Positions 47,081 through 55,632 of a stretch of 64,000 nt of DNA are shown one piece after another. The notes beneath the pieces are model-generated. The model did not search any database. It was not told the DNA's origin and saw nothing but the letters and a program-made list of their open reading frames with translations. Position numbers and translations under genes: made by a program. This DNA comes from CAYWTS01 sp964461265 (GTDB taxonomy: Bacteria; Bacteroidota; Ignavibacteria; Tepidaquicellales; OLB5), in assembly GCA_964461265.1 (NCBI GenBank), contig CAYWTS010000002.1, positions 1-64,000 on the forward strand. The letters run 5' to 3'. Every line of letters starts with the position of its first letter. Positions within the stretch are counted from its first letter, which is position 1.

Positions 47081-48708
47081 TACTGCATAACAAGGATTTT
47101 CCCCCAGACAACTTCACTGTCATCTATTTCTATCCTGTAAAAATACACACCGTTGGCAACCTGCCTGCCGTCATCACGTTTACCGTCCCACATAGTCCAT
47201 AATTCGTCCGGATCACTTCTTTGTGCATTCTGAAGCAATGTTCTTACATAATTCATACCGAAATCGAATATTTTTATAGTAATTTTGGAACTTGTTTTAC
47301 CGGTCTTAAAAAATATTCTTGTGACTTCATCTTTCGGAGAAAACGGATTAGGCGCCGCATATGTTTCGTTTGTAGAAGCAAGCTTCTTTACAGCACGGAA
47401 AATTTTCCATTTACCCGTCCACGGACTAACCGTAGTATCGGTTGTTCTTGCAAGCCCGTCACCGGAGCCAATCCATGTAAAAATACCCTTTGAATCAGCC
47501 GAATAAAAGAAGTTTGTTTTCACCTGGTCTTTTGTTTCCTCATCATAAATAGCTGAAGGTCTTGACCAAGTAAAATTCGGCGGTTTGAAGAAGCTCCGCC
47601 AGATACCGTTATCGGTTGCCAGATAAACAATAGAATCTTTAAAACCCATATTATGCGAAAATACTGCTTCTTCAAGAGTACTTGCCCAGGTTAATCCGCT
47701 ATTGGATGAATAGCTGAATCCGTTAAATTGGCTTCCACCTGTTGAATTGGATGCTGCCCAAATTATTGTTTTATTATTATATCGCTGTATTTTCAATGCA
47801 ACTACAAAATCACCAGAAATACCGTTACCTGTATTCGCATTATTGAATTTCCTCCAGCTAACTCCCCAATCGGTTGATTTGTTTATTCCGTTTGCCGTAC
47901 CAACATATATAGTAGAATCATTTTCAGCACAAACAGAAAAAGCTTTATGATTGTTATTCCCCTGCGGTGGGTCACGGGGATTAAGCTCAAATGTATAAGG
48001 TCCTCCACCGGGATAAATACTGTCTAAATTATCAGGTGGTAATACTACACGCTGAAAAGTTCTGCCATAATCAGTTGACTTCCTCAGCATTCCTGCCCAG
48101 GATGTTATCCATATGACCAATGAATCGGATGTTAGATTCTTTTTAGTTATAAGTATATCATACGAAAGATTATTTTCATCAACTGTAATCGGAAGTGCAT
48201 ATATTTTACTTATCCCATAAAATATTGTATCATCGTCTTGAGGATCAATCGGTTGAGGATAAGCGTTCCATGTTATGCCGTAATCTGATGAAACTTTTAT
48301 ACCCGTACCGGTGGGGAATGTGTTTTCCCCAATTGTTTGTGAATAAGCTGTTGAAACTACCACCCAGCTATTATAAACGGCTATGCCCGAAACATCATCT
48401 TCTAAAAATGGCTGTGAACCGTAATAATTATAAAATGTATTTCCGTCATCAAACGTTTTAGCTACACCTCTTCCCGTACCAAACCAAATAGTATCGCCTA
48501 TTACCAAGATATCGCTTATAAAATTAGATAAAATCGGAGATGTTGTATAACTTGACCTTATTCCGTAACCTATCCTAAAATTATCGGTCTGGTAATTAAA
48601 CCGAACATTACTAAGGTTAATTGAAGCGGAAATTTTAAATTCATCGGGAACAGACTGGCTGAAACCAATTTGCGAAATAAATAGTATTAAAAAGCAAAGC
48701 TTTTTCAT
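47080..48708 (-). CDS. Exported beta-propeller protein with T9SS-type C-terminal domain
   Basis: About 542 residues. Signal peptide MKKLCFLILFISQIGFSQ, then BNR/sortilin-like repeats with DDGNTFYNYYG, SSDYGITWNAY, STDYGRTFQRV, STDWGVSWRKF and SNSGLTWAS. The end is a FlgD/T9SS-like sorting domain (APNPFSPKDEVTRIFF ... GKRDDGRQVANGVYFYRIEI). Start taken at MKKLC; ATG is 2 bp beyond the lipoprotein stop. Surface-exposed or secreted. Confidence 0.8.
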   Translation of the reverse strand: MKKLCFLILFISQIGFSQSVPDEFKISASINLSNVRFNYQTDNFRIGYGIRSSYTTSPILSNFISDILVIGDTIWFGTGRGVAKTFDDGNTFYNYYGSQPFLEDDVSGIAVYNSWVVVSTAYSQTIGENTFPTGTGIKVSSDYGITWNAYPQPIDPQDDDTIFYGISKIYALPITVDENNLSYDILITKKNLTSDSLVIWITSWAGMLRKSTDYGRTFQRVVLPPDNLDSIYPGGGPYTFELNPRDPPQGNNNHKAFSVCAENDSTIYVGTANGINKSTDWGVSWRKFNNANTGNGISGDFVVALKIQRYNNKTIIWAASNSTGGSQFNGFSYSSNSGLTWASTLEEAVFSHNMGFKDSIVYLATDNGIWRSFFKPPNFTWSRPSAIYDEETKDQVKTNFFYSADSKGIFTWIGSGDGLARTTDTTVSPWTGKWKIFRAVKKLASTNETYAAPNPFSPKDEVTRIFFKTGKTSSKITIKIFDFGMNYVRTLLQNAQRSDPDELWTMWDGKRDDGRQVANGVYFYRIEIDDSEVVWGKILVMQ

Positions 48709-48709
48709 C

Positions 48710-49519
48710 TTACTGAAATACATAAATTGAATCGCTTAAAATAAGACTTGTATCGCCTGAACGGTCAACAGCTCTTAAGCGGTAGACATAATAACCCAGC
48801 TGGTCAGGTGCACCAAAAAATTTCCTTGTATAAACAGAATCACCTGCAAAAGCATCTCCGCTGTAAGAGGGCGGATTACCTATTAAGCAGCAGCTTCCGT
48901 CATCAAATAAATCCTGAGGTGTTAAGCTTGAACCGTCAGGTCTTGAACCAAGATAAAAAACACGCCCTATATCACATTGTCCGTTCGGGTCAAAAGCACG
49001 TAAAGTGAAAATAAATTCGCCCGAAGTATTTATACGGATACTGTCTGGAATTATTGAAAGACTTGAAATAAAAGGTATTTGATTATTTACCTGTTTTACA
49101 TAGAAACTCTGAATAAATGTATTACTTTTAAGACCGGAAACATTTTCAGCAACAAATTCAATATTGTAGAATCCAACAATCCTGCAATTTTGTGTTTCAT
49201 TTATTTGTGCAGTGAAATGACCGTCTCCGGCGGCAGTATCAGGTGCTACACCATCATCTTTTAATTCATAAACACGAATTTGGTTATTATCAGGATCTGA
49301 AAGCGTTGCAATAACACTCTTAACCGGTTCCTGTGAAGTTACAACTGCAACTATTATTTCAACGATTGGCGGAGTGAAATTTGTATCGGGTGATACAAAT
49401 GCATTAAGTATCTGCGGGAAGTATAATGTAGGGTCAATGACCGAATCGTCTTCCTTTTCGCAGGAATTGAATAGAAACGCTGAAATAAATAAAAATAATA
49501 AATATTTGAGTGCTCGCAA
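48710..49519 (-). CDS. Predicted lipoprotein with two Ig-like units
   Basis: 269 residues. The lipobox FNSC is at about residues 16-19 after a hydrophobic segment. Two similar units follow; each has a DDG ... D--AGDG-(F/Y)T motif (DDGVAPDTAAGDGHFTA and DDGSCC...SGDAFAGDSVYT). Starts at TTG 49519. Probably surface lipoprotein working with the downstream T9SS propeller. Confidence 0.65.
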   Translation of the reverse strand: MRALKYLLFLFISAFLFNSCEKEDDSVIDPTLYFPQILNAFVSPDTNFTPPIVEIIVAVVTSQEPVKSVIATLSDPDNNQIRVYELKDDGVAPDTAAGDGHFTAQINETQNCRIVGFYNIEFVAENVSGLKSNTFIQSFYVKQVNNQIPFISSLSIIPDSIRINTSGEFIFTLRAFDPNGQCDIGRVFYLGSRPDGSSLTPQDLFDDGSCCLIGNPPSYSGDAFAGDSVYTRKFFGAPDQLGYYVYRLRAVDRSGDTSLILSDSIYVFQ

Positions 49520-50117
49520 GCTAAAGGTTGTTTATATGGTAGAGTATACGATAAGCTGATGTTTTATTTAAGAATTCACAAATATAAAGGTTTATATTTA
49601 AAAATAAAGGGATTAATAAGGTTTTTTGATAATTTGCTAAGTCCCCTAAATATAATGATATTACAGATAAATATGATTAATAGTTTTAAAAAGCTTGTAT
49701 CAATTCCCTCTTGCTGCTGAACCACATTGCTATCAAAGGTGCATTAGTAAAAATAGGCAGACCCACACCTAGCTCGCTTATTAAAACAGCATCAGTCATT
49801 GCTTCCTGATTACCGGGGAATGTCTTTTGTGTCAAAGGGTAGCCGAACGGAGCAGAGGGACCGAAAGATGATGTCAGAATAAAAGCACCTGTTCTAAGCA
49901 CATCTAACTAAATTAGCTTTGCTGTTAAATAAGAGACAATCAAAGCAACAAAACCCGAAAGAAACATAATTAAAATTAATATAAGCTGCTGTGTTTGAAT
50001 TTTATTATTTACTAGCTGTAAAATTTACAGCAGGGAGAACCATATCAATAAGATATTGAAAATATCATTACTTAAATTAAACATTACAATATTATTCTAA
50101 ACATCTTATCTTTGGAT
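49520..50117. other. 598-bp intergenic region with possible gene fragment
   Basis: Mostly AT-rich. At 49686-49901 (minus) a 71-codon frame from GTG has a GPSAPFGYPLTQKTFPGNQE and VGLPIFTNAPLIAMW content. It is less AT-rich than its flanks and could be the remains of a membrane protein; not recognised. A palindrome GCTGTAAAATTTACAGC lies at 50015-50031, ahead of ispE. Confidence 0.3.
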
Positions 50118-50975
50118 ATGCGGAGAATTTATAACGTTAAATCAAATGCAAAAATAAATGTCGGGTTGAGGATATTATCAAAACGTAAAGATGGTTATCA
50201 TAACATCGAAACAGTCTTCTATCCGGTTAAGCTCTATGATAAAATTGAAATTAAAATAACTCCTTCCTGGTCAGAGCATAATAAGATATCAGTTTATACC
50301 ACCCCCCGAAATAAAATCCCTGCACAAAATAATATCTGTTATAAAGCAGTAGATTTATTTTTCGATAGATTCAGAATACAGAAGAGATTTCAAATTAGAA
50401 TTGGAATAAGGAAGAATATCCCAATTGGCGCAGGACTTGGAGGAGGAAGTTCCAATGCAGCTGCAACATTGAAAATTTTAGCAAAATATTTTCGTATACC
50501 AACGGGTTCCAAAAAGTTGTTAAAAATTGCACTGGAGCTTGGAAGCGATGTCCCATTTTTCCTGCAAAATAAGCCCGCTTATGCATTTTCACGGGGTGAA
50601 AGACTGACCTTCCTTAATAAATTCAAAATACCCTGTCGCATACTTTTTGTGTATCCGCTTCTACCTATATACACAAAATGGGCTTATGAAACATTGAATA
50701 TAGGAACGAAAAAAAACAAAGTTAAATTCAGCGACATAAAATACTTTGATATTAAAAACGCAAGAGAAATATATGTAAATGATTTTGAAAAGACTGTTTT
50801 CAACATGTATCCGGAAATAAAAGATATTAAGGAAAAAATGTATTCTTTTGGTAGTGATTTCAGCCTGATGAGCGGAAGCGGCTCAGCTGTTTATGGATTA
50901 TTTAAAAAAAGAAACCGGTTATTAAAAGCAAAAAAATATTTTAAGGGAAAAAATTATTTTACCGCTGAGGGATAA
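50118..50975 (+). CDS. ispE: 4-diphosphocytidyl-2-C-methyl-D-erythritol kinase
   Basis: Kinase of the MEP isoprenoid pathway. 285 residues with AKINVGLRILSKRKDGYHNI at the N-terminus and the GHMP ATP-binding loop PIGAGLGGGSSNAAATL (about 93-109). The third motif is MSGSGSAVYGLF. ATG at 50118 is preferred to TTG at 50112. The start is close to the family norm. Confidence 0.95.
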   Translation: MRRIYNVKSNAKINVGLRILSKRKDGYHNIETVFYPVKLYDKIEIKITPSWSEHNKISVYTTPRNKIPAQNNICYKAVDLFFDRFRIQKRFQIRIGIRKNIPIGAGLGGGSSNAAATLKILAKYFRIPTGSKKLLKIALELGSDVPFFLQNKPAYAFSRGERLTFLNKFKIPCRILFVYPLLPIYTKWAYETLNIGTKKNKVKFSDIKYFDIKNAREIYVNDFEKTVFNMYPEIKDIKEKMYSFGSDFSLMSGSGSAVYGLFKKRNRLLKAKKYFKGKNYFTAEG

Positions 50976-50980
50976 AAAAT

Positions 50981-51023
50981 AACCCGCGAACCTGCCTGCA
51001 AAAGTCAGGTTTGCCCGCGGGTT
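50981..51023. terminator. Bidirectional terminator between ispE and the DUF5683 gene
   Basis: Outer stem AACCCGCG / CGCGGGTT, inner stem AACCTG / CAGGTT with loop CCTGCAAAAGT. Lies just after the ispE stop and before the stop of the convergent gene; GTTTC on one side and TATTTTTTATC on the other give U-rich ends both ways. Confidence 0.65.
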
Positions 51024-51043
51024 TCAATTCCAATAATATATTT

Positions 51044-52012
51044 TTAAAAATTCATACTCAGCTTAAATGTCGGTATCAAACCTGTACTTAATGTATAAGG
51101 TGATCTGTAAGTTGTAACTCCCACCCCTGTTTTCATTCTCACCTCTTTATTATATATAGAAACAGTCCAAGCAGCATCGGCAGCACTTAGTATATGATTT
51201 AAAATCACTACATAGATACCGATATCACCTGTATTATAATAAGAATTTGCTTTCTGGCGTTCATCGGCATAATAATTGAACATGTAGGTTTTATAAGTCT
51301 GGAAATTCTGTTTAGTAACTATCCAGTTCCCGTTTACATATGCATCGAGCCAACCCCCTACAAAATTCTGATATTTTCCGATAACCTCGTAATATTGCTG
51401 TGAATAATATTCAGGTAATGTATGTGAAAAATTTTGCTGTTCGCACTCGTTTATTTGCAAGCGGAGTTGTTCAAGGTCCGGTAAATCGGGATTGATACCG
51501 CCTGAACCTTCAAAGTTTTGCTCTTTCAGCCATCTTGCATAAAGCCTTACATCCCAATTTGAATTTGCATAATTCTGATACGTTTCGGTTTGTTTGTTTC
51601 CCTTATGCTGGAAATATGCAAATGTTCCCCATGCCGCAGCTTCCACACCGAGAAAAATAGCAGCTTTCCATATATTCTTGGCATAAAATTGTCCGGCACC
51701 CGGCAATAATGCAGATAATCCGACAGCCAGCCAAGTGGATTTTTCTTTCGGTTTCTCCTGGAAATTTTTATTTCCTTCCTTCTTTAATCTTCCTTTCAAA
51801 ATATCGTTTGATACTGAAAGCAATTTCTCTTTAAGCAATAACTTTTCAGTTCCATCGCCGGTCAATTCTAAATTATAAATTCCATTATTTGTTGCAGAAA
51901 ATATCAATCTATCCTTACTAACTTTTTCCTTAAAACACAGGGTTTGGGCATTTGAATCGATCAAAGAGAAGGCAACAAATGCAATAATGATGATTAAAAT
52001 GGTTTTTTTCAT
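51044..52012 (-). CDS. DUF5683-like membrane/exported protein (copy 1)
   Basis: 322 residues with signal peptide (ends SNAQ). Core AVGLSALLPGAGQFYAKNIWKAAIFLGVEAAAWGTFAY (about residues 95-135) is the DUF5683 pattern P-G-x-GQ-x-Y. Second hydrophobic part YVVILNHILSAADAAW. Similar to the gene at 52787-53566. Function unknown. Confidence 0.75.
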   Translation of the reverse strand: MKKTILIIIIAFVAFSLIDSNAQTLCFKEKVSKDRLIFSATNNGIYNLELTGDGTEKLLLKEKLLSVSNDILKGRLKKEGNKNFQEKPKEKSTWLAVGLSALLPGAGQFYAKNIWKAAIFLGVEAAAWGTFAYFQHKGNKQTETYQNYANSNWDVRLYARWLKEQNFEGSGGINPDLPDLEQLRLQINECEQQNFSHTLPEYYSQQYYEVIGKYQNFVGGWLDAYVNGNWIVTKQNFQTYKTYMFNYYADERQKANSYYNTGDIGIYVVILNHILSAADAAWTVSIYNKEVRMKTGVGVTTYRSPYTLSTGLIPTFKLSMNF

Positions 52013-52015
52013 AGT

Positions 52016-52774
52016 TTAATAAATTACTTTTTTCAGAAATAAAGCTTTAGCCGGTACATATTGTATTTTAATGGGTTCTCCTTTAAAAAAGATTTTTTTA
52101 AAATTTTCTATTGATATTTTACCTGTTGCAGTCATTACCATTACACCAACAATTGCCCTTACCATTGAGTGCAAAAAACGGTTCGCACAAATTTCAAACA
52201 CGAAGCCTGTACGTGAAAGTTTCTTGATTTTGGCATAATCGACCACTGCATAAAATCCATGGTTATCTGTTTTGCTTTTACAATAATTCTTAAACGAGTG
52301 ATAACCTGTTATTATTTTGCAAAATTCTTTTGCCTTATCAATATTAAAACCGGCGCTTAAATAATACTCTTTATCCCCGCTCAAAGCGTGCTTTTTTCCT
52401 GTAATATAATAACAGTAAATTCTTTTCTTAGCAGAATAACGTGAATGAAAATTTATATTAACCTTTCTGGCTGAGATTACTGCAATATCTTCAGGTAATA
52501 TGGAATTAACCGATTCAACAAGCCGCTTTAATCCGTAACGCTCCAATTTTTTCTTTGGTATCTTGAAATTTGCTGTCTGTGCAAAAGCATGGACTCCGGT
52601 ATCTGTTCTGCCGGCACCTATAAGCTTAATAACTTCGCCGGGGAACAGACATTTTATGGAGTTTTCAATGGTCTCCTGAATTGTTGGTTTTGATTTCTGT
52701 TTCTGCCAGCCCGAATAATTTTTTCCGTCGTATTCTATAATAAGCTTTACATTAACCTTGTCAATATCCTGCAA
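52016..52774 (-). CDS. truA: tRNA pseudouridine synthase A
   Basis: Forms pseudouridine 38-40 in tRNA anticodon stems. 252 residues with LIIEYDGKNYSGWQKQ, the catalytic GAGRTDTGVHA (Asp about 62), and FLHSMVRAIVGVMV. TTG start at 52774; no ATG would keep the first strand. It sits between two DUF5683-like genes with 3-12 bp gaps. Confidence 0.95.
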   Translation of the reverse strand: MQDIDKVNVKLIIEYDGKNYSGWQKQKSKPTIQETIENSIKCLFPGEVIKLIGAGRTDTGVHAFAQTANFKIPKKKLERYGLKRLVESVNSILPEDIAVISARKVNINFHSRYSAKKRIYCYYITGKKHALSGDKEYYLSAGFNIDKAKEFCKIITGYHSFKNYCKSKTDNHGFYAVVDYAKIKKLSRTGFVFEICANRFLHSMVRAIVGVMVMTATGKISIENFKKIFFKGEPIKIQYVPAKALFLKKVIY

Positions 52775-52786
52775 ACTATCGAGATT

Positions 52787-53566
52787 TTAAAAGTTTTTGA
52801 CAAAGTTTAATTTTATTCCAGTCACCCTGCTGCCAAAATTAATAATATCTGCATTCACTCTTATTCCGCCCGATGTTTTTTCAATCTCATCATTATATTT
52901 ATTTGTCAAAATAAGAGCGCTAATACCGCTGATTACATGATTCAGTAAAATAGCACCGGTAATAAATATACGGTCATTCAGTGTCCTCTCACCGGCTATT
53001 CTGTCTTCGCGGTATCTTCTTCGGTTTTCCGGAGTATCCCACCAAAAGCCCCATCCGTTTGCTGCGGAATACAATTTATCATATTCTCCGTACAGCAATC
53101 GTTCATTATTATACTGATCAACATTATCATAATTACCTATATTGATAAAGAAATCATCATCCTTGCCGTTCTTATTTATACCTGCATGTATAACGGCGTA
53201 ATTATATGCATCATTTTTCAGCCAGTTTCCGTAGATTGTAAATGAGGCGTATCCAAGCCAGAGTGCTGCTTCGGAAATTAAAAAATATTTACCTATGTCA
53301 AACCTGTTTGTATATAACTGACCCATTCCCGGAACTACAAGTGAATAAATCAATGCAAGTCCCGGAGACTTTTTGCTTTTTTTTACAGTCTTAATTGCTT
53401 CGGTTTTTCCTGAATCCCGGAAAAACAATTCAGATTTTAATAAACCCTTTTTATTAAATGCTGCAAATTTAAAGGTATTGAATTTTACAGTGTTGTCTGT
53501 TTTTGTATCCGATAATTGAGCAGCACAAATATTTGTTAATATTATTAATGTAATTAGATATTTCAT
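52787..53566 (-). CDS. DUF5683-like membrane/exported protein (copy 2)
   Basis: 259 residues with signal peptide (ends ICAAQ). The core ALIYSLVVPGMGQLYTNRFDIGKYFLISEAALWLGYASF and the end FITGAILLNHVISGISALIL mirror copy 1. Function unknown. Four bases from the dsbD stop. Confidence 0.75.
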   Translation of the reverse strand: MKYLITLIILTNICAAQLSDTKTDNTVKFNTFKFAAFNKKGLLKSELFFRDSGKTEAIKTVKKSKKSPGLALIYSLVVPGMGQLYTNRFDIGKYFLISEAALWLGYASFTIYGNWLKNDAYNYAVIHAGINKNGKDDDFFINIGNYDNVDQYNNERLLYGEYDKLYSAANGWGFWWDTPENRRRYREDRIAGERTLNDRIFITGAILLNHVISGISALILTNKYNDEIEKTSGGIRVNADIINFGSRVTGIKLNFVKNF

Positions 53567-53570
53567 TGTA

Positions 53571-55412
53571 TTACTTTAAAGCTTTATCCATAATTTTTTC
53601 GAACTCATCCGGTTTCAAAAAGCCCGTAATCCTCAGGTTTTCAATTTCCTTTCCATCTTTACCGATGAATGATACAACGGGTAATCCCATTATGTTAAAC
53701 CTTTTCGTTATCTCAGCATTTTCCTGAGTCAAATCAACCTTAATATTATTAAACTCTTTTGATTTTGCAATAACATTAGGATGAGAATAGGTATTTTTAT
53801 CAAGTTCTTTGCATTGAGCGCACCAGTCAGCATAGAAATCTATAATAGTGGGTCTTCCTGCATTTCTAATAGAGCTGTCTATCTGTGCGAGCGTCTGCAA
53901 ATTATTCCATTCAAACTTACCTGAAGCAATATGTTTTTCCCCAAATTCAAGTCCTGCGGAGCCCCACACTATCGAAGCTATTGCAATTGTATATTTAATC
54001 CGTGTATAAGTTGAAGTATTAATGGCTTTTCTATCGATAATAATAAGATAAACTCCTGCAAATATCAGGTAAAGCGGAAAAGCAATTTCATAGATGTTAG
54101 AAGGCATTAAGGGTTGAGCAGTATAAATTGCGAGACCCACCATAATAAATCCGAATATAACTTTCACACCTTCCATCCACTCACCCGAACGGGGGAGTTT
54201 ACTGATTGAACCTGAGAAAAAAGCAAGAAATAAAAACGGGAAACCAAGTCCCATCGAAAGGACAAAGAACATAATAAATCCAAGAAATGCATCCTTCAGC
54301 TGTCCAACCAGAACAAGCAGACTAAGAACAAAAGGTCCAATACAGGGTGCAGCAATGAAACCAACAGTTAATCCCATCATCGCGGTTCCCAAATAACCCC
54401 GGCGGCTCTTTCCGCTGAAGCTGGCAACGGATTGCGGTATACGTATCTCGTATAATCCAAACATACTTAGAGCCAGAGCAAGAAATATTATGACTAATAT
54501 ACCAACAACAATTGGATTTTGTAGCATTCCGCCGAACAATCCTCCTGTTAAAGCTGCAACAAGTCCCAGCACAGAGTAAGTAACCGACATCCCCAGAACA
54601 TAAACGATTGCAAGTGTGATCTTTTGACTTTTATTCCCGCTTACCTGGGCACCGAAGTAACTGATTGTTATAGGTATTAGGGGATAAACACATGGCGTGA
54701 GATTCAAAGCCAGCCCGCCAATAAAAACTAAAATCAGTGTAAGTAACATCCCATGTTCTTTTAAGTAATTCGCTAAATCTTCCTGGCCTGCAGAAGTAAT
54801 AATTTGAGTGGTATCTCGTTGATTTTCAGTTAATGTTATAGTTTTGGGGGCTGTGTCGGTTTGGGAGCCCGTAGCTGTTGTATCTGTTTTCCTGGCTGTA
54901 TCTTTCCTTTCTTCCTGTTTCAGCGTATCAGAAGTTTTAACAGAATCTTCCTTTAAATTAATTGTAACAGTGAAGGCTGCATCACGCGGTGCAAAGCATG
55001 AACGGTCATTACAAGCCTGGTAATGAACCGAGCCGCTGACTTCATATTTGCCGGGTTTTAGATTTTTACCTGCTTTAAGACTTAACCCGATAGTTATATT
55101 ACCCTCGAAGACCTGAAGCTCTGTTTCTGAAAATGCAAATTTATAGTCTTTAGCTTTAGGCCATGATACACCGGTCAATTTGAACTCCGAACCGTCCACT
55201 TTCACTGAAGTAGGTATCAGGTCTTCATCGGCAATCTTATTAGCGTTAATATGAAAACCAGCCTGTATCGAAGCTTTAATACTTACCTTGATCTTTTCAC
55301 TTAATTGAAATTCTTTTTTCGATGCAGATGCGGAGACAGTAACATATTCCTGTGAAAAAGCAGCATCTGTAGATAATAAGATAAAAAAAACAAAAAATGT
55401 AATGAATTTCAT
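53571..55412 (-). CDS. dsbD: Thiol:disulfide interchange protein DsbD
   Basis: Carries electrons from cytoplasmic thioredoxin across the inner membrane. It has a signal peptide, then an N-terminal alpha domain with YQACNDRSCFAP (Cys pair). A Ser/Thr-rich linker follows, then eight spans with Cys in LTPCVYPLIP and APCIGPF. The C-terminal thioredoxin domain has WCAQC. Start placed at MKFITFF (55412); the longer reading has no family support. All six catalytic cysteines are present. Confidence 0.95.
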   Translation of the reverse strand: MKFITFFVFFILLSTDAAFSQEYVTVSASASKKEFQLSEKIKVSIKASIQAGFHINANKIADEDLIPTSVKVDGSEFKLTGVSWPKAKDYKFAFSETELQVFEGNITIGLSLKAGKNLKPGKYEVSGSVHYQACNDRSCFAPRDAAFTVTINLKEDSVKTSDTLKQEERKDTARKTDTTATGSQTDTAPKTITLTENQRDTTQIITSAGQEDLANYLKEHGMLLTLILVFIGGLALNLTPCVYPLIPITISYFGAQVSGNKSQKITLAIVYVLGMSVTYSVLGLVAALTGGLFGGMLQNPIVVGILVIIFLALALSMFGLYEIRIPQSVASFSGKSRRGYLGTAMMGLTVGFIAAPCIGPFVLSLLVLVGQLKDAFLGFIMFFVLSMGLGFPFLFLAFFSGSISKLPRSGEWMEGVKVIFGFIMVGLAIYTAQPLMPSNIYEIAFPLYLIFAGVYLIIIDRKAINTSTYTRIKYTIAIASIVWGSAGLEFGEKHIASGKFEWNNLQTLAQIDSSIRNAGRPTIIDFYADWCAQCKELDKNTYSHPNVIAKSKEFNNIKVDLTQENAEITKRFNIMGLPVVSFIGKDGKEIENLRITGFLKPDEFEKIMDKALK

Positions 55413-55632
55413 ATATTTCAAGGGAGATTCTATATTATGGTGAGTTCGTTCCGACAATTTGAAAACGAAATTATTCATACCTCTTTTGAAAAGCAATGGA
55501 ATAGATGGAAAACCTTCTCAGATACTGCTCACGCTATTATTTATTATAACCGAAGGGAAAAAGAGCTGAAAATAAAACATATTTACAGATTTAGTGGTGG
55601 CACGGGTAAAATACATTAAATATATTTGGATT

